From assembly GCF_002723455.1 (NCBI RefSeq), contig NZ_PDUS01000006.1, positions 145,490-209,489 of the forward strand: a DNA stretch of 64,000 nt, given 5' to 3'. A program made the translations under genes and the position numbers. The stretch is from Pseudoalteromonas sp. 3D05 (lineage in GTDB: Bacteria; Pseudomonadota; Gammaproteobacteria; Enterobacterales; Alteromonadaceae). Shown here piece after piece: positions 25,648-36,299 of this stretch (position 1 is the stretch's first letter; each line of letters begins with the position of its first letter). The notes under the pieces were generated by a model that saw nothing but the letters and a program-made list of their open reading frames with translations, had not been told where the DNA came from and made no database searches.

Positions 25648-27441
25648 TTACTTGGCTAGTTTTGCATCTGCATTTTTAACAAGGTCACCAGCATAATCCA
25701 TTACATGGAACAGGAAGCTTTGTTCGTTTGTGCCTGTTACCAGGTGTGCGCCTGGGCCTATTGCATAAACACCAACATCTTCACCTGCATGTGTCTCTGA
25801 ACCAAGTGGTACCGTTGCTTCTTGGTGAAAACCAGGGCTCATTGTGTCGACTGATGTTAAATCAAAACGACCCACTGCTGGTCCCTCAAGGTAGGATGCA
25901 TCTGCATTCGTTTCGTCCCCTAAGTCTCTGTAACCTAAACCATTAGTGTAACCAACCGTGGTATATGGCATGCCGTCTGCAGCCATGCTTGGCTCAGTTT
26001 TACCAACCGCTACCACTTTTCCTAATATTGGGTTACCTCGTTTTGGGTAGCCTGCAATTGTGAATACATGGCTGTGGTCGGCCGTTACAATGATCAAGGT
26101 GTCTTCAATACTGGTTTTATCCATAGCAACTTGAACAGCCTTTGATAGTTCAATGGTGTCATTTAACGCATTGTAAGCATTGCCTGCATGATGAGCATGG
26201 TCAATTCGTCCTGATTCAACCGTAAGGAAAAAACCCTTGTCGTTATTATCAAGTACATCAATCGCTTTAGACGTCATTTCTGATAATGATGGTTCACCAG
26301 CGATATCATTCGCACGGTCTGCTTCATACTGCATATGCGATTCATTGAACAAACCAAATACTTGCGAAACACTTTCTGTATCAAGATTATTGAACCCAGC
26401 TTGGTCCATAACATATTGACCTTCAGGGTATTTAGCCTGCCACTCGGCTGTTAAATCACGCTCATCTGTGCGATCCCCTTCAACAGCACTCATTGCATCT
26501 GAAGAGTTGAAAGCGGCATCTTTTGGTAAAAAGTGACGACGACCGCCCCCCATTACTACTTCAAGGCCATCTACATCAACACCTGCAAAGCGTGCTTCTA
26601 AGTTAGCTTCAAAGTTAACAAGCTGAGAGGCAATATCTTCACACCCACCTGTTACGGCATCTTCAGGCATGTCGGATACATCTTCCCAGTTACGGTCTGC
26701 AGATTTTGCATATGTCGCAGCAGGTGTTGCATGAGTGATGCGAGCCGTCGATACAATACCAGTTGCTAAACCATTAATTTCAGCAAGTTCAGTCGCGGTG
26801 ACAAGCTCATTACCAGCAACCGTTGAGCAGTCGCCGCGCTCGATGTCTTCATCAACACCAATTACGCCTACGTCGGTTTTAACACCCGACGCCATTGCTG
26901 TCATTGTGCCTGCTGAATCCGGTGTTTGAGCATCTACATTGTACGTTTTAGAAAAGCCAGAGAACGGCATGGTGTCAAAGCTTAATAGGTGCTCTTCACC
27001 CATTTTACCTTCAAGCTGACCTGCAAGAATACGTGCTGCTGTCACGGTTGATACACCCATGCCATCGCCCACAAATAAAATAATATTTTTTGCTTTGCCT
27101 GATTCTTTTACTATTTTTTCAATATTGTCTTGGCTTGTTGCCATTTTCACTTTTGCATCTTTAAACCATTGGTTAGTCGATAAATTTACTAACTGCTGAG
27201 GTGTTAAAGAACTTGCTGGATCATTACATGTAACTGTAGTTGTTAATACCTCATCGGCATCTAGCTCACCGTTACGGTTCGTATCTTCACCTTCAAGCTT
27301 TTCAGTGCCGCCATTGACGCACTGCTCAGACCCTACTGGCAAAGTGTTATTTACAATTAGAGATTTATAATCTTTATCGTCATCTGAGCAGCCAGTTAAT
27401 GCGACTACAACAGCTAAAGATAGTAGGTTTAATTTTTTCAT
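25648..27441 (-). CDS. Alkaline phosphatase, lipoprotein form (downstream paralogue)
   Basis: About 597 residues. A lipobox (VVVALTGC) predicts lipid anchoring. It is followed by an insertion absent from the neighbour that contains an EF-hand-like loop (DTNRNGELDADE). The PhoA-type catalytic core carries FVGDGMGVSTVTAARIL (metal Asp), the serine in DAQTPDSAGTMTAMASG, and the later ESGRIDHAHHAGN and VTADHSHVF metal sites. It hydrolyses phosphate monoesters outside the inner membrane. The frame reaches an ATG at 27453, but the ATG at 27441 starts a normal lipoprotein signal. The core is very similar to the gene directly upstream, a tandem duplication. Confidence 0.9.
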   Translation of the reverse strand: MKKLNLLSLAVVVALTGCSDDDKDYKSLIVNNTLPVGSEQCVNGGTEKLEGEDTNRNGELDADEVLTTTVTCNDPASSLTPQQLVNLSTNQWFKDAKVKMATSQDNIEKIVKESGKAKNIILFVGDGMGVSTVTAARILAGQLEGKMGEEHLLSFDTMPFSGFSKTYNVDAQTPDSAGTMTAMASGVKTDVGVIGVDEDIERGDCSTVAGNELVTATELAEINGLATGIVSTARITHATPAATYAKSADRNWEDVSDMPEDAVTGGCEDIASQLVNFEANLEARFAGVDVDGLEVVMGGGRRHFLPKDAAFNSSDAMSAVEGDRTDERDLTAEWQAKYPEGQYVMDQAGFNNLDTESVSQVFGLFNESHMQYEADRANDIAGEPSLSEMTSKAIDVLDNNDKGFFLTVESGRIDHAHHAGNAYNALNDTIELSKAVQVAMDKTSIEDTLIIVTADHSHVFTIAGYPKRGNPILGKVVAVGKTEPSMAADGMPYTTVGYTNGLGYRDLGDETNADASYLEGPAVGRFDLTSVDTMSPGFHQEATVPLGSETHAGEDVGVYAIGPGAHLVTGTNEQSFLFHVMDYAGDLVKNADAKLAK

Positions 27442-27452
27442 GTTAGCCGCCA

Positions 27453-29042
27453 TTATTGTTTAATTAATTCGAGTGCTTGATTAACTAAGTGAAACACTAC
27501 ATTTTGCTCTACTACACCTTGCGCAAGTTGTGCACCCGGTCCTTTGGCATGAAGTGTAATGTCTTCACCAGCATGTGTTTCAGAGCCAAGAGGTACTGTT
27601 GCCTCTTGGTGAAAGCCGGCACTTGTGGTATCAATAGTGGTTAAATCATGACGGCCTACATTAGGGCCTTCAAGATAAGCAGCATCTGCGTTTGTTTCAT
27701 CACCTAAATCTCTATAGCCTAGGCCATTTGCATAACCTACCGTTGTATAAGGCATGCCATCTGCTGCAAGCGTAGGATCTTCTTTACCTACCGCCACAAC
27801 TTTACCTAAAATTGGGTTACCCCGTTTTGGATAACCTGCAATCGTAAATACATGGCTGTGGTCGGCTGTTACTAAGATGAGTGTTTCTTCAGGGTTGGTA
27901 TTATCAACCGCAGCTTGTACAGCCTTAGCAAACTCAATAGTATCGTTTAACGCGTTATAGGCATTTCCGGCATGGTGAGCATGGTCAATACGACCTGACT
28001 CCACCGTCAAAAAGAAGCCTTTTTCATTATTACCTAGGATATCAATGGCTTTTGCTGTCATTTCAGATAACGAAGGCTCACCTGCGATATCATTCTCACG
28101 ATCTGCCTCATACTGCATATGTGATTCATTAAACAACGCCAATACTTGCTTTGTATCCGCAGAGATAGCCTCAAAACCTGCTTTATCCATTACATATTGG
28201 CCATCAGGATAGCTTGCTTGCCATTCAGCTGTTAAGTCACGTTCATCTGTTCTATCGCCTTCTACTTCGCTCATTGCATCATCTGAGTTAAAAGCAGCAT
28301 CTTTTGGTAAAAAGTGACGACGTCCGCCACCCATTACAACATCTATACCATCAACATCAGTACCTAGAAATCTTGCCTCTAAGTTTTTTTCAAAATTCAC
28401 TAACTGCGATGCAATATCTTCACAACCATCGGTCACTGCATCTTCTGGCATATCAGATACATCTTCCCAGTTACGATCTGCTGATTTGGCATAAGTCGCT
28501 GCTGGTGTCGCATGAGTAATGCGCGCGGTTGATACCACACCCGTTGCCAAGCCTTTAATTTCAGCCAACTCTGTAGTGGTAATTAATTCATTACCAAACA
28601 CGGTAGAGCAATCGCCTCGTTGAATGCTTTCATTAACACCAATCACACCCACATCGGTTTTCACACCAGAGGCCATTGCAGTCATTGTGCCTGCAGAGTC
28701 TGGTGTTTGCGCATCCACATTGTATGTTTTTACTTGAGCTGAATAAGGAAATGCTTCAAAACTAAGCAACCCTTCTTCACCCAGTTGACCTTCACGTTGA
28801 CCAGCTAATATACGTGCTGCAGTTAACGTGGATACACCCATGCCATCACCCACAAACAAGATCACATTTTTAGCTTTAGTTTGTTGTTCTTCTTGAGCTT
28901 GGTTTTGCTTAGTAGCAAGTGTAGTTTGAGCACTTTCGTACCACTGGCTTTGTGTTTGGCTTTGCGGTAAAACACCTGCATTTGCTACTGCAGATATCGC
29001 CAATGTAAACCCAATTGCGGTCGCAATTTTATTGATTTTCAT
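27453..29042 (-). CDS. Alkaline phosphatase, periplasmic form (upstream paralogue)
   Basis: A 529-residue PhoA-superfamily enzyme with a cleavable signal peptide (AISAVANA) and the same catalytic signatures as its neighbour (FVGDGMGVSTLTAARIL, DAQTPDSAGTMTAMASG, ESGRIDHAHHAGN). Long blocks of the two proteins are identical, for example SADRNWEDVSDMPEDAV. The stop lies at 27453-27455, eleven bases before the next start, so the pair forms an operon. Control by PhoB is expected for such genes, but no convincing Pho box was found upstream. Confidence 0.92.
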   Translation of the reverse strand: MKINKIATAIGFTLAISAVANAGVLPQSQTQSQWYESAQTTLATKQNQAQEEQQTKAKNVILFVGDGMGVSTLTAARILAGQREGQLGEEGLLSFEAFPYSAQVKTYNVDAQTPDSAGTMTAMASGVKTDVGVIGVNESIQRGDCSTVFGNELITTTELAEIKGLATGVVSTARITHATPAATYAKSADRNWEDVSDMPEDAVTDGCEDIASQLVNFEKNLEARFLGTDVDGIDVVMGGGRRHFLPKDAAFNSDDAMSEVEGDRTDERDLTAEWQASYPDGQYVMDKAGFEAISADTKQVLALFNESHMQYEADRENDIAGEPSLSEMTAKAIDILGNNEKGFFLTVESGRIDHAHHAGNAYNALNDTIEFAKAVQAAVDNTNPEETLILVTADHSHVFTIAGYPKRGNPILGKVVAVGKEDPTLAADGMPYTTVGYANGLGYRDLGDETNADAAYLEGPNVGRHDLTTIDTTSAGFHQEATVPLGSETHAGEDITLHAKGPGAQLAQGVVEQNVVFHLVNQALELIKQ

Positions 29043-29296
29043 TCTAAATTCCGTCTCTATGTTTTTGATATAGAATCGTTAGCCCCAAGGGGGATGAGTT
29101 AAAGTACGGGAGAGATATTAGTGAAGATTTATGAAGCTAACGGTGATTATCAATGACAATGAGGTTAAGAAAAAAAGTAATATTTATTAAAATCAATAAT
29201 TTAGATATGATATACCATAACAAAACGTAATGATGTCATTTCTTCAATGAGTACCGACAAGGTCTTGTTAAATAAAAGAGATAGAGTTAAATCTAG
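29043..29296. other. Intergenic region between motX and the phosphatase operon
   Basis: This holds the upstream region of the phosphatase genes. TTCATAAATCTTCAC on the minus strand (around 29123-29137) looks vaguely like a Pho box, but its repeats are ten bases apart rather than eleven and lack the CTGTCA core. No gene or terminator hairpin is seen. Confidence 0.4.
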
Positions 29297-29920
29297 TTAC
29301 ATCGGTAAGCGAGCGCGAGCGATAACACTATCAGGCATTTTTTTCGCTAGTTGGCTTAGTGCACGTTCTATTTTTTTATGGGTTGCCTTGTCAGCAACCA
29401 TGGCATGAAATAACCATCTATAGGCATCTTCATAATCACGTGGGCTGCCAAAACCATCGTTAAATAGTTTAACTAACCTTAATTGGGCTTTTAAATTACC
29501 TTGCGCTGAGGCTTCACGTAGGTAAGTGACTGCCATAGCTTTATCTTTTTGCACTAGTTGGCCAACGTCATAATAGCGGCCAAGTTGTTCCAATGCCGCT
29601 GCCAAACCTTGATTTGCAGCTTGGCGCATATAATAAACGCCTAGTTCAACATTGCGATCAACACACACAGCATATGCCAGCATATCGCCATATAAAAACT
29701 GATAAGACGGCAGTGCCATTTTATTGGCTCTCGCTTCAATATCTTGCACTAACTGGCAATCATCTGCCTTTACGCGAGCTAAATGGGTATTTTTATTGAT
29801 CAGCGCTAACAGCTCTGTTTCAGTATACAAAGGGACAGCCGTTAAAGGCTCATCTGCTTTGGCGTAACTAACAGGCAGCATTGATAACAACACTAATGAT
29901 AAACAAGATAACAAACGCAT
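29297..29920 (-). CDS. motX: Sodium-driven polar flagellar motor protein MotX
   Basis: A 207-residue periplasmic protein with a signal peptide (MRLLSCLSLVLLSMLPVSYA) and Sel1/TPR-like repeats (ELGVYYMRQAANQG and AMAVTYLREASAQG). The blocks VKADDCQLVQDIEARA, LPSYQFLYGDMLA and GSPRDYEDAYRWLFHAM match what I know of Vibrio MotX. MotX forms the T ring under the polar flagellum with MotY and stabilises the PomAB stator. No other flagellar gene is in the window. It follows purA on the same strand. Confidence 0.88.
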   Translation of the reverse strand: MRLLSCLSLVLLSMLPVSYAKADEPLTAVPLYTETELLALINKNTHLARVKADDCQLVQDIEARANKMALPSYQFLYGDMLAYAVCVDRNVELGVYYMRQAANQGLAAALEQLGRYYDVGQLVQKDKAMAVTYLREASAQGNLKAQLRLVKLFNDGFGSPRDYEDAYRWLFHAMVADKATHKKIERALSQLAKKMPDSVIARARLPM

Positions 29921-29993
29921 TTAGGCCACTTTAATTTTAAAACCATCTTAATAAAGTTTATACAAAGATCGTTCCATATTGAAATAAAGACAC

Positions 29994-30021
29994 AAAAAAA
30001 GCTGCACTAGGCAGCTTTTTT
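29994..30021 (-). terminator. Terminator of purA
   Basis: GCTGC (30001-30005) and GCAGC (30011-30015) form a stem, with an A-run before it and six T after it. It lies 14 bases after the purA stop and could act in both directions. Confidence 0.85.
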
Positions 30022-30035
30022 AGTACTAATAGTAT

Positions 30036-31370
<1,335 letters not shown>

Positions 31371-31512
31371 TTAGGACGAGATTTTACCAGAAAATGAGGG
31401 CAAAGATCACCCCGTTTAGGTTATTTTTTCTGCGAGAGGCGAAAGCAATACCTACAATAAAAATTAACTGGTTGAATAACATTAAGTTATTCATAAAAAT
31501 TCGTTTTACTAA

Positions 31513-31540
31513 AAGAAAAACCCTGCATACACAGGGTTTG
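31513..31540 (-). terminator. Terminator of hflC
   Basis: On the minus strand, AAACCCTG and CAGGGTTT flank a TGTATG loop, followed by T-rich sequence. It lies 28 bases after hflC and closes the hfq-hflX-hflKC transcript. Confidence 0.8.
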
Positions 31541-31567
31541 GATTTGGTCTAGTTATGAAGGAAAAAA

Positions 31568-32446
31568 TTACTGCGCTGTAGCGCCCTTCATGTATTTAAA
31601 GAAATCGCTATCCGGTGATAATACCATCACATCTTGCTTATCTTTAAACGTTTGCTTATAGGCTTCTAATGAACGAACGAAGCTAAAGAATTCAGCATCT
31701 TTGTTATAAGCATTTGCGTAAATAGCCGCTGCTTGCGCATCACCAGCACCACGTACTGCACGCGCATTTCGCTCTGCATCAGCAAGCATTACTGTTACAC
31801 GACGATCAACTTCTGCACGAATTGTTTCTGCTTTTTCCTGACCTTCAGAGCGATGCTCTTTTGCCACAGCAGTACGCTCAGCACGCATACGTTGGAAAAT
31901 CGAGCTACTTACTTCTTGTGGTAAGTTGATTTGCTTAACACGCACATCAAGCACTTCAATACCCAGCTCTTTTGCGCTTTCAGAGGCTTGCACTAATGCT
32001 TCTTCCATCAACTCACTACGCTCACCAGATACAATTTCACGAATTGTACGTGAACCAAAGTTAGTACGTAGGCCGTTATTTACTTTTTGCTTAAGTAGTG
32101 TTTCAGCATATTGCTTATCACCACGTGCACGTAAGTAAAAAGCGCTAAAGTCGTTTACTCGCCATTTTACAAACGAATCAACGATTAAGTCTTTTTTCTC
32201 ACTGGTTACAAAACGGTCAGGTGCACCATCTAGCGTCTGAATACGCGCATCCATACGGCGTACTTGACTGAAAAAAGGTACCTTGAACTGTAAGCCAGGG
32301 CTGTAGACAATGGCTTTATCGTCACTGTCTTTTTGTACTTTACTAAATAGCATCACAATTGCTTTTTGCCCTTCAGGTACGACAAATACCGACGAAAATG
32401 ACAAAACAACGGCAGCTAATAATAGAACTAAACTAAAGTTTTTCAT
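31568..32446 (-). CDS. hflC: HflC, modulator of FtsH protease
   Basis: A 292-residue SPFH/prohibitin-family membrane protein. One N-terminal membrane segment (FSLVLLLAAVVLSFSSVFVV) precedes the band-7 domain, and ERTAVAKEHRSEGQEKAETIRAE marks the long helix. With HflK it forms the periplasmic cage that surrounds FtsH and limits degradation of membrane proteins. It starts five bases after hflK. Confidence 0.96.
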   Translation of the reverse strand: MKNFSLVLLLAAVVLSFSSVFVVPEGQKAIVMLFSKVQKDSDDKAIVYSPGLQFKVPFFSQVRRMDARIQTLDGAPDRFVTSEKKDLIVDSFVKWRVNDFSAFYLRARGDKQYAETLLKQKVNNGLRTNFGSRTIREIVSGERSELMEEALVQASESAKELGIEVLDVRVKQINLPQEVSSSIFQRMRAERTAVAKEHRSEGQEKAETIRAEVDRRVTVMLADAERNARAVRGAGDAQAAAIYANAYNKDAEFFSFVRSLEAYKQTFKDKQDVMVLSPDSDFFKYMKGATAQ

Positions 32447-32451
32447 TACGC

Positions 32452-33618
32452 TTATCTCCCGTCGTTAAAGCGATCTGCGCTAAAGCGGTCTGAACCTGAG
32501 TTCACGGTGCTATTGCGTGATGTATTTATTTTATTACGTAAATCATTTATATCACTAGAACTCGGTAACGCTACACGAGTAGCTGTGCCTTGTTTTTCCA
32601 TGATTTTATCAAGCGGTAAATACATCATGTTATTACCACCTTTCACGTCGACTAACACCTTAGAGCTATTGCCTAGCACTTCTTGCATAGTATCAATGTA
32701 TAAACGTTCACGTGTTACTCTTTTAGCAGCTTGATACTCTGGTAATAGCTTCTCAAAACGAGCAACTTCACCTTGTGCTTCTAAAATGATACGTTCGCCA
32801 TACCCTTCTGCTTCTTGGGTCATACGCGTAACTTGACCACGTGCACGCGGTTCAATTTCACGAGCATAAGCTTCAGCTTCACGAATAAAACGCTGCTCAT
32901 CTTCTTGTGCTGCAATAGCATCATCGAAAGCGTCTTTTACTTCAGCAGGTGGGCGTGAATCTTTAAAGTTCACATCGGTAACGATTAAACCTAAGTTGTA
33001 AGGTTCAATGATTTGATTAAGTTCATCCCACGTTTGTTGACGCACAATTTCACGGCCATTTGTTAAAACTTGATCCATTTTAGAATGACCAACAACATAA
33101 CGTAGCGCGCTTTCTAGTGCCTCTTCTAAGCTAGAGTCAGCATTTGTGACACTGAACTTGTAAAGGTAAGGGTCAATAACACGGTACTGAACTTGAAACT
33201 CAACGCTTACTACGTTTTCGTCTTCAGTTAGCATGAAACCTGATGTTGATAACGAACGAACAGCCTCAATGTCCACTGGTATAACCGTTTCAATAAACGT
33301 CATTTTCCAACGAAGACCTGGTTGTGCAATTCGGTCGTATTGACCAAATTGTAAAACGATACCACGCTCAGCTTCTTTAACAGTGTAAATACCACTCAAT
33401 GCCCATACAATTGCAGCAATAATAAGCACGAATGATAAACCCGCGCCACCAAGCCCGCCGCCATCTTTACCGGATTTATTACCGCCAAAAATGCCACCAA
33501 ACTTATTGCTGAATTTACGGAACACCTCGTCTAAATCAGGTGGGCCTTGATCACGTCCGCCTTTTTTGTTCCACGGATCTTTGTCATTGCCATTATTACC
33601 CGGTTCATTCCAGGCCAT
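32452..33618 (-). CDS. hflK: HflK, modulator of FtsH protease
   Basis: A 388-residue partner of HflC. A Gly/Asp/Asn-rich cytoplasmic N-terminus (MAWNEPGNNGNDKDPWNKKG) precedes a membrane segment near residues 58-78 and the SPFH domain (VKEAERGIVLQFGQYDRI). The C-terminus is polar (SSDINDLRNKINTSRNS). It shares an operon with hflX upstream and hflC downstream. Confidence 0.96.
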   Translation of the reverse strand: MAWNEPGNNGNDKDPWNKKGGRDQGPPDLDEVFRKFSNKFGGIFGGNKSGKDGGGLGGAGLSFVLIIAAIVWALSGIYTVKEAERGIVLQFGQYDRIAQPGLRWKMTFIETVIPVDIEAVRSLSTSGFMLTEDENVVSVEFQVQYRVIDPYLYKFSVTNADSSLEEALESALRYVVGHSKMDQVLTNGREIVRQQTWDELNQIIEPYNLGLIVTDVNFKDSRPPAEVKDAFDDAIAAQEDEQRFIREAEAYAREIEPRARGQVTRMTQEAEGYGERIILEAQGEVARFEKLLPEYQAAKRVTRERLYIDTMQEVLGNSSKVLVDVKGGNNMMYLPLDKIMEKQGTATRVALPSSSDINDLRNKINTSRNSTVNSGSDRFSADRFNDGR

Positions 33619-33724
33619 AGCTATACTCCATTGTTATCTAAATAATTTAGGTAATTGTGTTAAATCTACCAAATATACTGCCGTTCTCATACTAAAAACG
33701 ACAGCATGCAGTAAATTTTTACAT

Positions 33725-35008
33725 CTATAAAATAAATGAATCGATTTCTGGGCCAAACTCTTTCTTTAATTTGTTCCATTCAACCATTGGCATACGCGTG
33801 GTCAACAACCACTGCCCGTGTTCATCAAAATCTTCTTCATGCACAGCGTTTAAACTAAACAATGAAGCGCGCAAGCGCCCATATTGCGGTGCAAGTTTGA
33901 GTGTATGCGCGAACATTTTCTTAGCAAGCAGTTCGCTTATCGCCTCTGAAAGCAACTCACAACCAAGACCACTTTGTGCAGACAACCATACTCTTATAGG
34001 CATGCCTTCGTCGTCACGATCAATTCGTGGAGCAACATCTTCCAGTGCATCAATTTTATTATAAACGAGTAATTGCGGCACTTCATCTGCCTCAATTTCT
34101 TTTAAAACCGATTGTACCTGCTCTATATTTTCTTTGCGACGTGCATCAGCCACATCCACAACATGCAACTGTAAGTCAGCTTCACGGGTTTCCGTCAGCG
34201 TCGCTTTGAAAGCAGCAACTAAGTCATGAGGTAGATGACGAATAAAACCAACCGTATCGGCAAGAATGACTGAACCGACATCGCCTATTTCAAGTTTACG
34301 TAATGTTGGGTCTAGGGTTGCAAACAGCTGATCCGCTGCATAAACATCTGAGTTGGTAATGCGATTGAATAAAGTAGATTTACCCGCATTAGTATAACCA
34401 ACTAAAGAGACGGTTGGAATTTCATTACGGTTTCTCGCTCTGCGTCCTTGCTCACGTTGTACTGCTACTTTATCTAAGCGTGCACGGATACTTTGAATAC
34501 GCGCGCGTAATAAACGTCTATCGGTTTCGAGCTGTGTCTCACCTGGCCCACGTAGACCAATACCGCCTTTTTGGCGCTCAAGGTGGGTCCAGCCTCGTAT
34601 TAAACGAGTCGACATGTGACGCAACTGTGCTAACTCAACTTGCAACTTACCTTCATGGGTACGCGCTCGCTGAGCAAAGATATCAAGTATCAGGGTCGTT
34701 CTATCAAGCACTCGACATTGACAAACAAGCTCTAAATTACGCTCTTGAGAGGGTCTGAGTTGATGATTGAATATGACGACATCTGCATTGTGGATTTTGA
34801 CAATCTCAGCAATTTCTTCTGCTTTACCGCTACCGACGAATAGTTTCGGATGTGGTGATTGACGGCTGCCTTGCACAACCGCCAAACTGCTAACACCAGC
34901 AGAAGATACTAACATTTCCAGTTCATGAAGATCTTCGCGATCTCCTTCTTGAGGAAAGTCAATATGAACTAAGACTGCCTGTTCGCCGGCTTTATAACGG
35001 TCAAACAA
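33725..35008 (-). CDS. hflX: Ribosome-associated GTPase HflX
   Basis: A 427-residue GTPase that splits stalled ribosomes. The N-terminal domain ends in GGIGLRGPGETQLETDRR. The G domain has G1 in GYTNAGKST, G3 in LADTVGFI and G4 in YNKID. The start codon is TTG (MFDRYKAGEQAVLVH); an overlapping ATG at 35014 is in another frame and stops after three codons. It begins 16 bases after the hfq stop. Confidence 0.95.
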   Translation of the reverse strand: MFDRYKAGEQAVLVHIDFPQEGDREDLHELEMLVSSAGVSSLAVVQGSRQSPHPKLFVGSGKAEEIAEIVKIHNADVVIFNHQLRPSQERNLELVCQCRVLDRTTLILDIFAQRARTHEGKLQVELAQLRHMSTRLIRGWTHLERQKGGIGLRGPGETQLETDRRLLRARIQSIRARLDKVAVQREQGRRARNRNEIPTVSLVGYTNAGKSTLFNRITNSDVYAADQLFATLDPTLRKLEIGDVGSVILADTVGFIRHLPHDLVAAFKATLTETREADLQLHVVDVADARRKENIEQVQSVLKEIEADEVPQLLVYNKIDALEDVAPRIDRDDEGMPIRVWLSAQSGLGCELLSEAISELLAKKMFAHTLKLAPQYGRLRASLFSLNAVHEEDFDEHGQWLLTTRMPMVEWNKLKKEFGPEIDSFIL

Positions 35009-35024
35009 GCATTACGCTCCTAAT

Positions 35025-35291
35025 TTAAAAATTTCCAGGTTCTGGCTGCTCATCACCTTCTTCACTTCCTTGAACACCTTGGAAGTTTACTGCGCGAGCA
35101 GGGACTACTGTTGAAATGGCGTGTTTATACACCATTTGATTTACTGTGTTTTCAAGTAAAATTACAAATTGGTCAAACGACTGAATCTTACCTTGTAGCT
35201 TGATGCCATTAACCAAAAAGATTGATACTGGAATACGCTCACGACGTAGCGCATTCAAAAATGGGTCTTGTAACGATTGGCCTTTTGCCAT
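35025..35291 (-). CDS. hfq: RNA chaperone Hfq
   Basis: An 88-residue Sm-like protein ([20 protein letters not shown]...). It has the Sm1 region [20 protein letters not shown] and the Sm2 motif YKHAIST, which in the hexamer bind U-rich sRNA ends. The C-terminal tail is acidic and short ([14 protein letters not shown]). The frame is open further upstream, but AAGGA lies before the ATG at 35291. It stands in the conserved miaA-hfq-hflX order. Confidence 0.97.
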   Translation of the reverse strand: MAKGQSLQDPFLNALRRERIPVSIFLVNGIKLQGKIQSFDQFVILLENTVNQMVYKHAISTVVPARAVNFQGVQGSEEGDEQPEPGNF

Positions 35292-35371
35292 GTTATTATC
35301 CTTCGTTCTAGGTGTTATTATAATTAAGTGGCTGAACTCATTTAACAAAGCTAAAAAATATTCAACTACTA

Positions 35372-36289
35372 CTAGCTTAGCGAACTTACAACACGTTGCA
35401 AGTTTTCTTCATCACCGGTCGTTAACCAAGTTACCTCGGGCCAGCTTCTCAACCAGGTCAACTGACGTTTAGCAAGTTGTCGAGTGGCTGCAATACCGCG
35501 AAACACCATGTCATCATAGTCTGTCTCGCCAGCAATGTAATCCCACATTTGTCTATACCCTACACAACGAATAGAGGGTAAGTTTGGGTGCAAATCATTA
35601 CGTTGATATAGGGACGAAACTTCTTTTTCAAACCCCTCATCAAGCATTATTTTAAACCTTTGTTCTATACGCTCATGTAAATCAGCGCGATCATCAGGCG
35701 CAATAGCAAATTGATGAAACGTATAAGGTAACTTTGGCTGCTTTTGTTTTTGCAGCTGAGTCATTGTTTTACCTGTTAAACGATAAACCTCTAACGCACG
35801 ATTAATACGCTGAGAATCGTTTTCACTCATTTTTTCTGCCGCTTGCGGGTCTACCGCAACCAGCTCCTTATAAAGCGCAGGCCAGCCATGCTGTTGTGCT
35901 TGTGCTTCAAGTTCAGCTCTAATAACAGGGCATGCCTCTGGCAACGGCGACAAACCATCAATGAGTGCTTTAAAATACATCATTGTCCCCCCAACCAATA
36001 CAGGCACTTTACCCTGTTTATGAAATTGATCAATTTTTTCAATCGCATCACGACGAAAATCGGCCACAGAGTAACTTTGGGCAGGATCTATCATATCAAT
36101 CAAATGATGTGGTGCTAGCGCTAACTCTTGCGCGTTTGGCTTAGCTGTACCGATATCCATATCTTTATACACTAAGGCTGAATCAACGCTGATTATTTCG
36201 GTTTTTAAATGCTGACAAAGCTCAATAGCGAGTGCAGTTTTGCCTGCTGCTGTTGGACCCATTAAAAATATGACCGGTAAATTACTCAA
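35372..36289 (-). CDS. miaA: tRNA dimethylallyltransferase
   Basis: A 305-residue enzyme that adds an isopentenyl group to A37 of tRNAs reading UNN codons. [12 protein letters not shown] is the P-loop, [19 protein letters not shown] is the substrate motif, and [12 protein letters not shown] lies near the C-terminus. It is 10 bases downstream of mutL. Confidence 0.97.
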   Translation of the reverse strand: MSNLPVIFLMGPTAAGKTALAIELCQHLKTEIISVDSALVYKDMDIGTAKPNAQELALAPHHLIDMIDPAQSYSVADFRRDAIEKIDQFHKQGKVPVLVGGTMMYFKALIDGLSPLPEACPVIRAELEAQAQQHGWPALYKELVAVDPQAAEKMSENDSQRINRALEVYRLTGKTMTQLQKQKQPKLPYTFHQFAIAPDDRADLHERIEQRFKIMLDEGFEKEVSSLYQRNDLHPNLPSIRCVGYRQMWDYIAGETDYDDMVFRGIAATRQLAKRQLTWLRSWPEVTWLTTGDEENLQRVVSSLS

Positions 36290-36299
36290 CGCGTTAACC

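Noticed and set aside
29120..29140. Possible Pho box upstream of the alkaline phosphatase genes
   Set aside because: The repeat spacing is ten rather than eleven bases and the CTGTCA core is missing.
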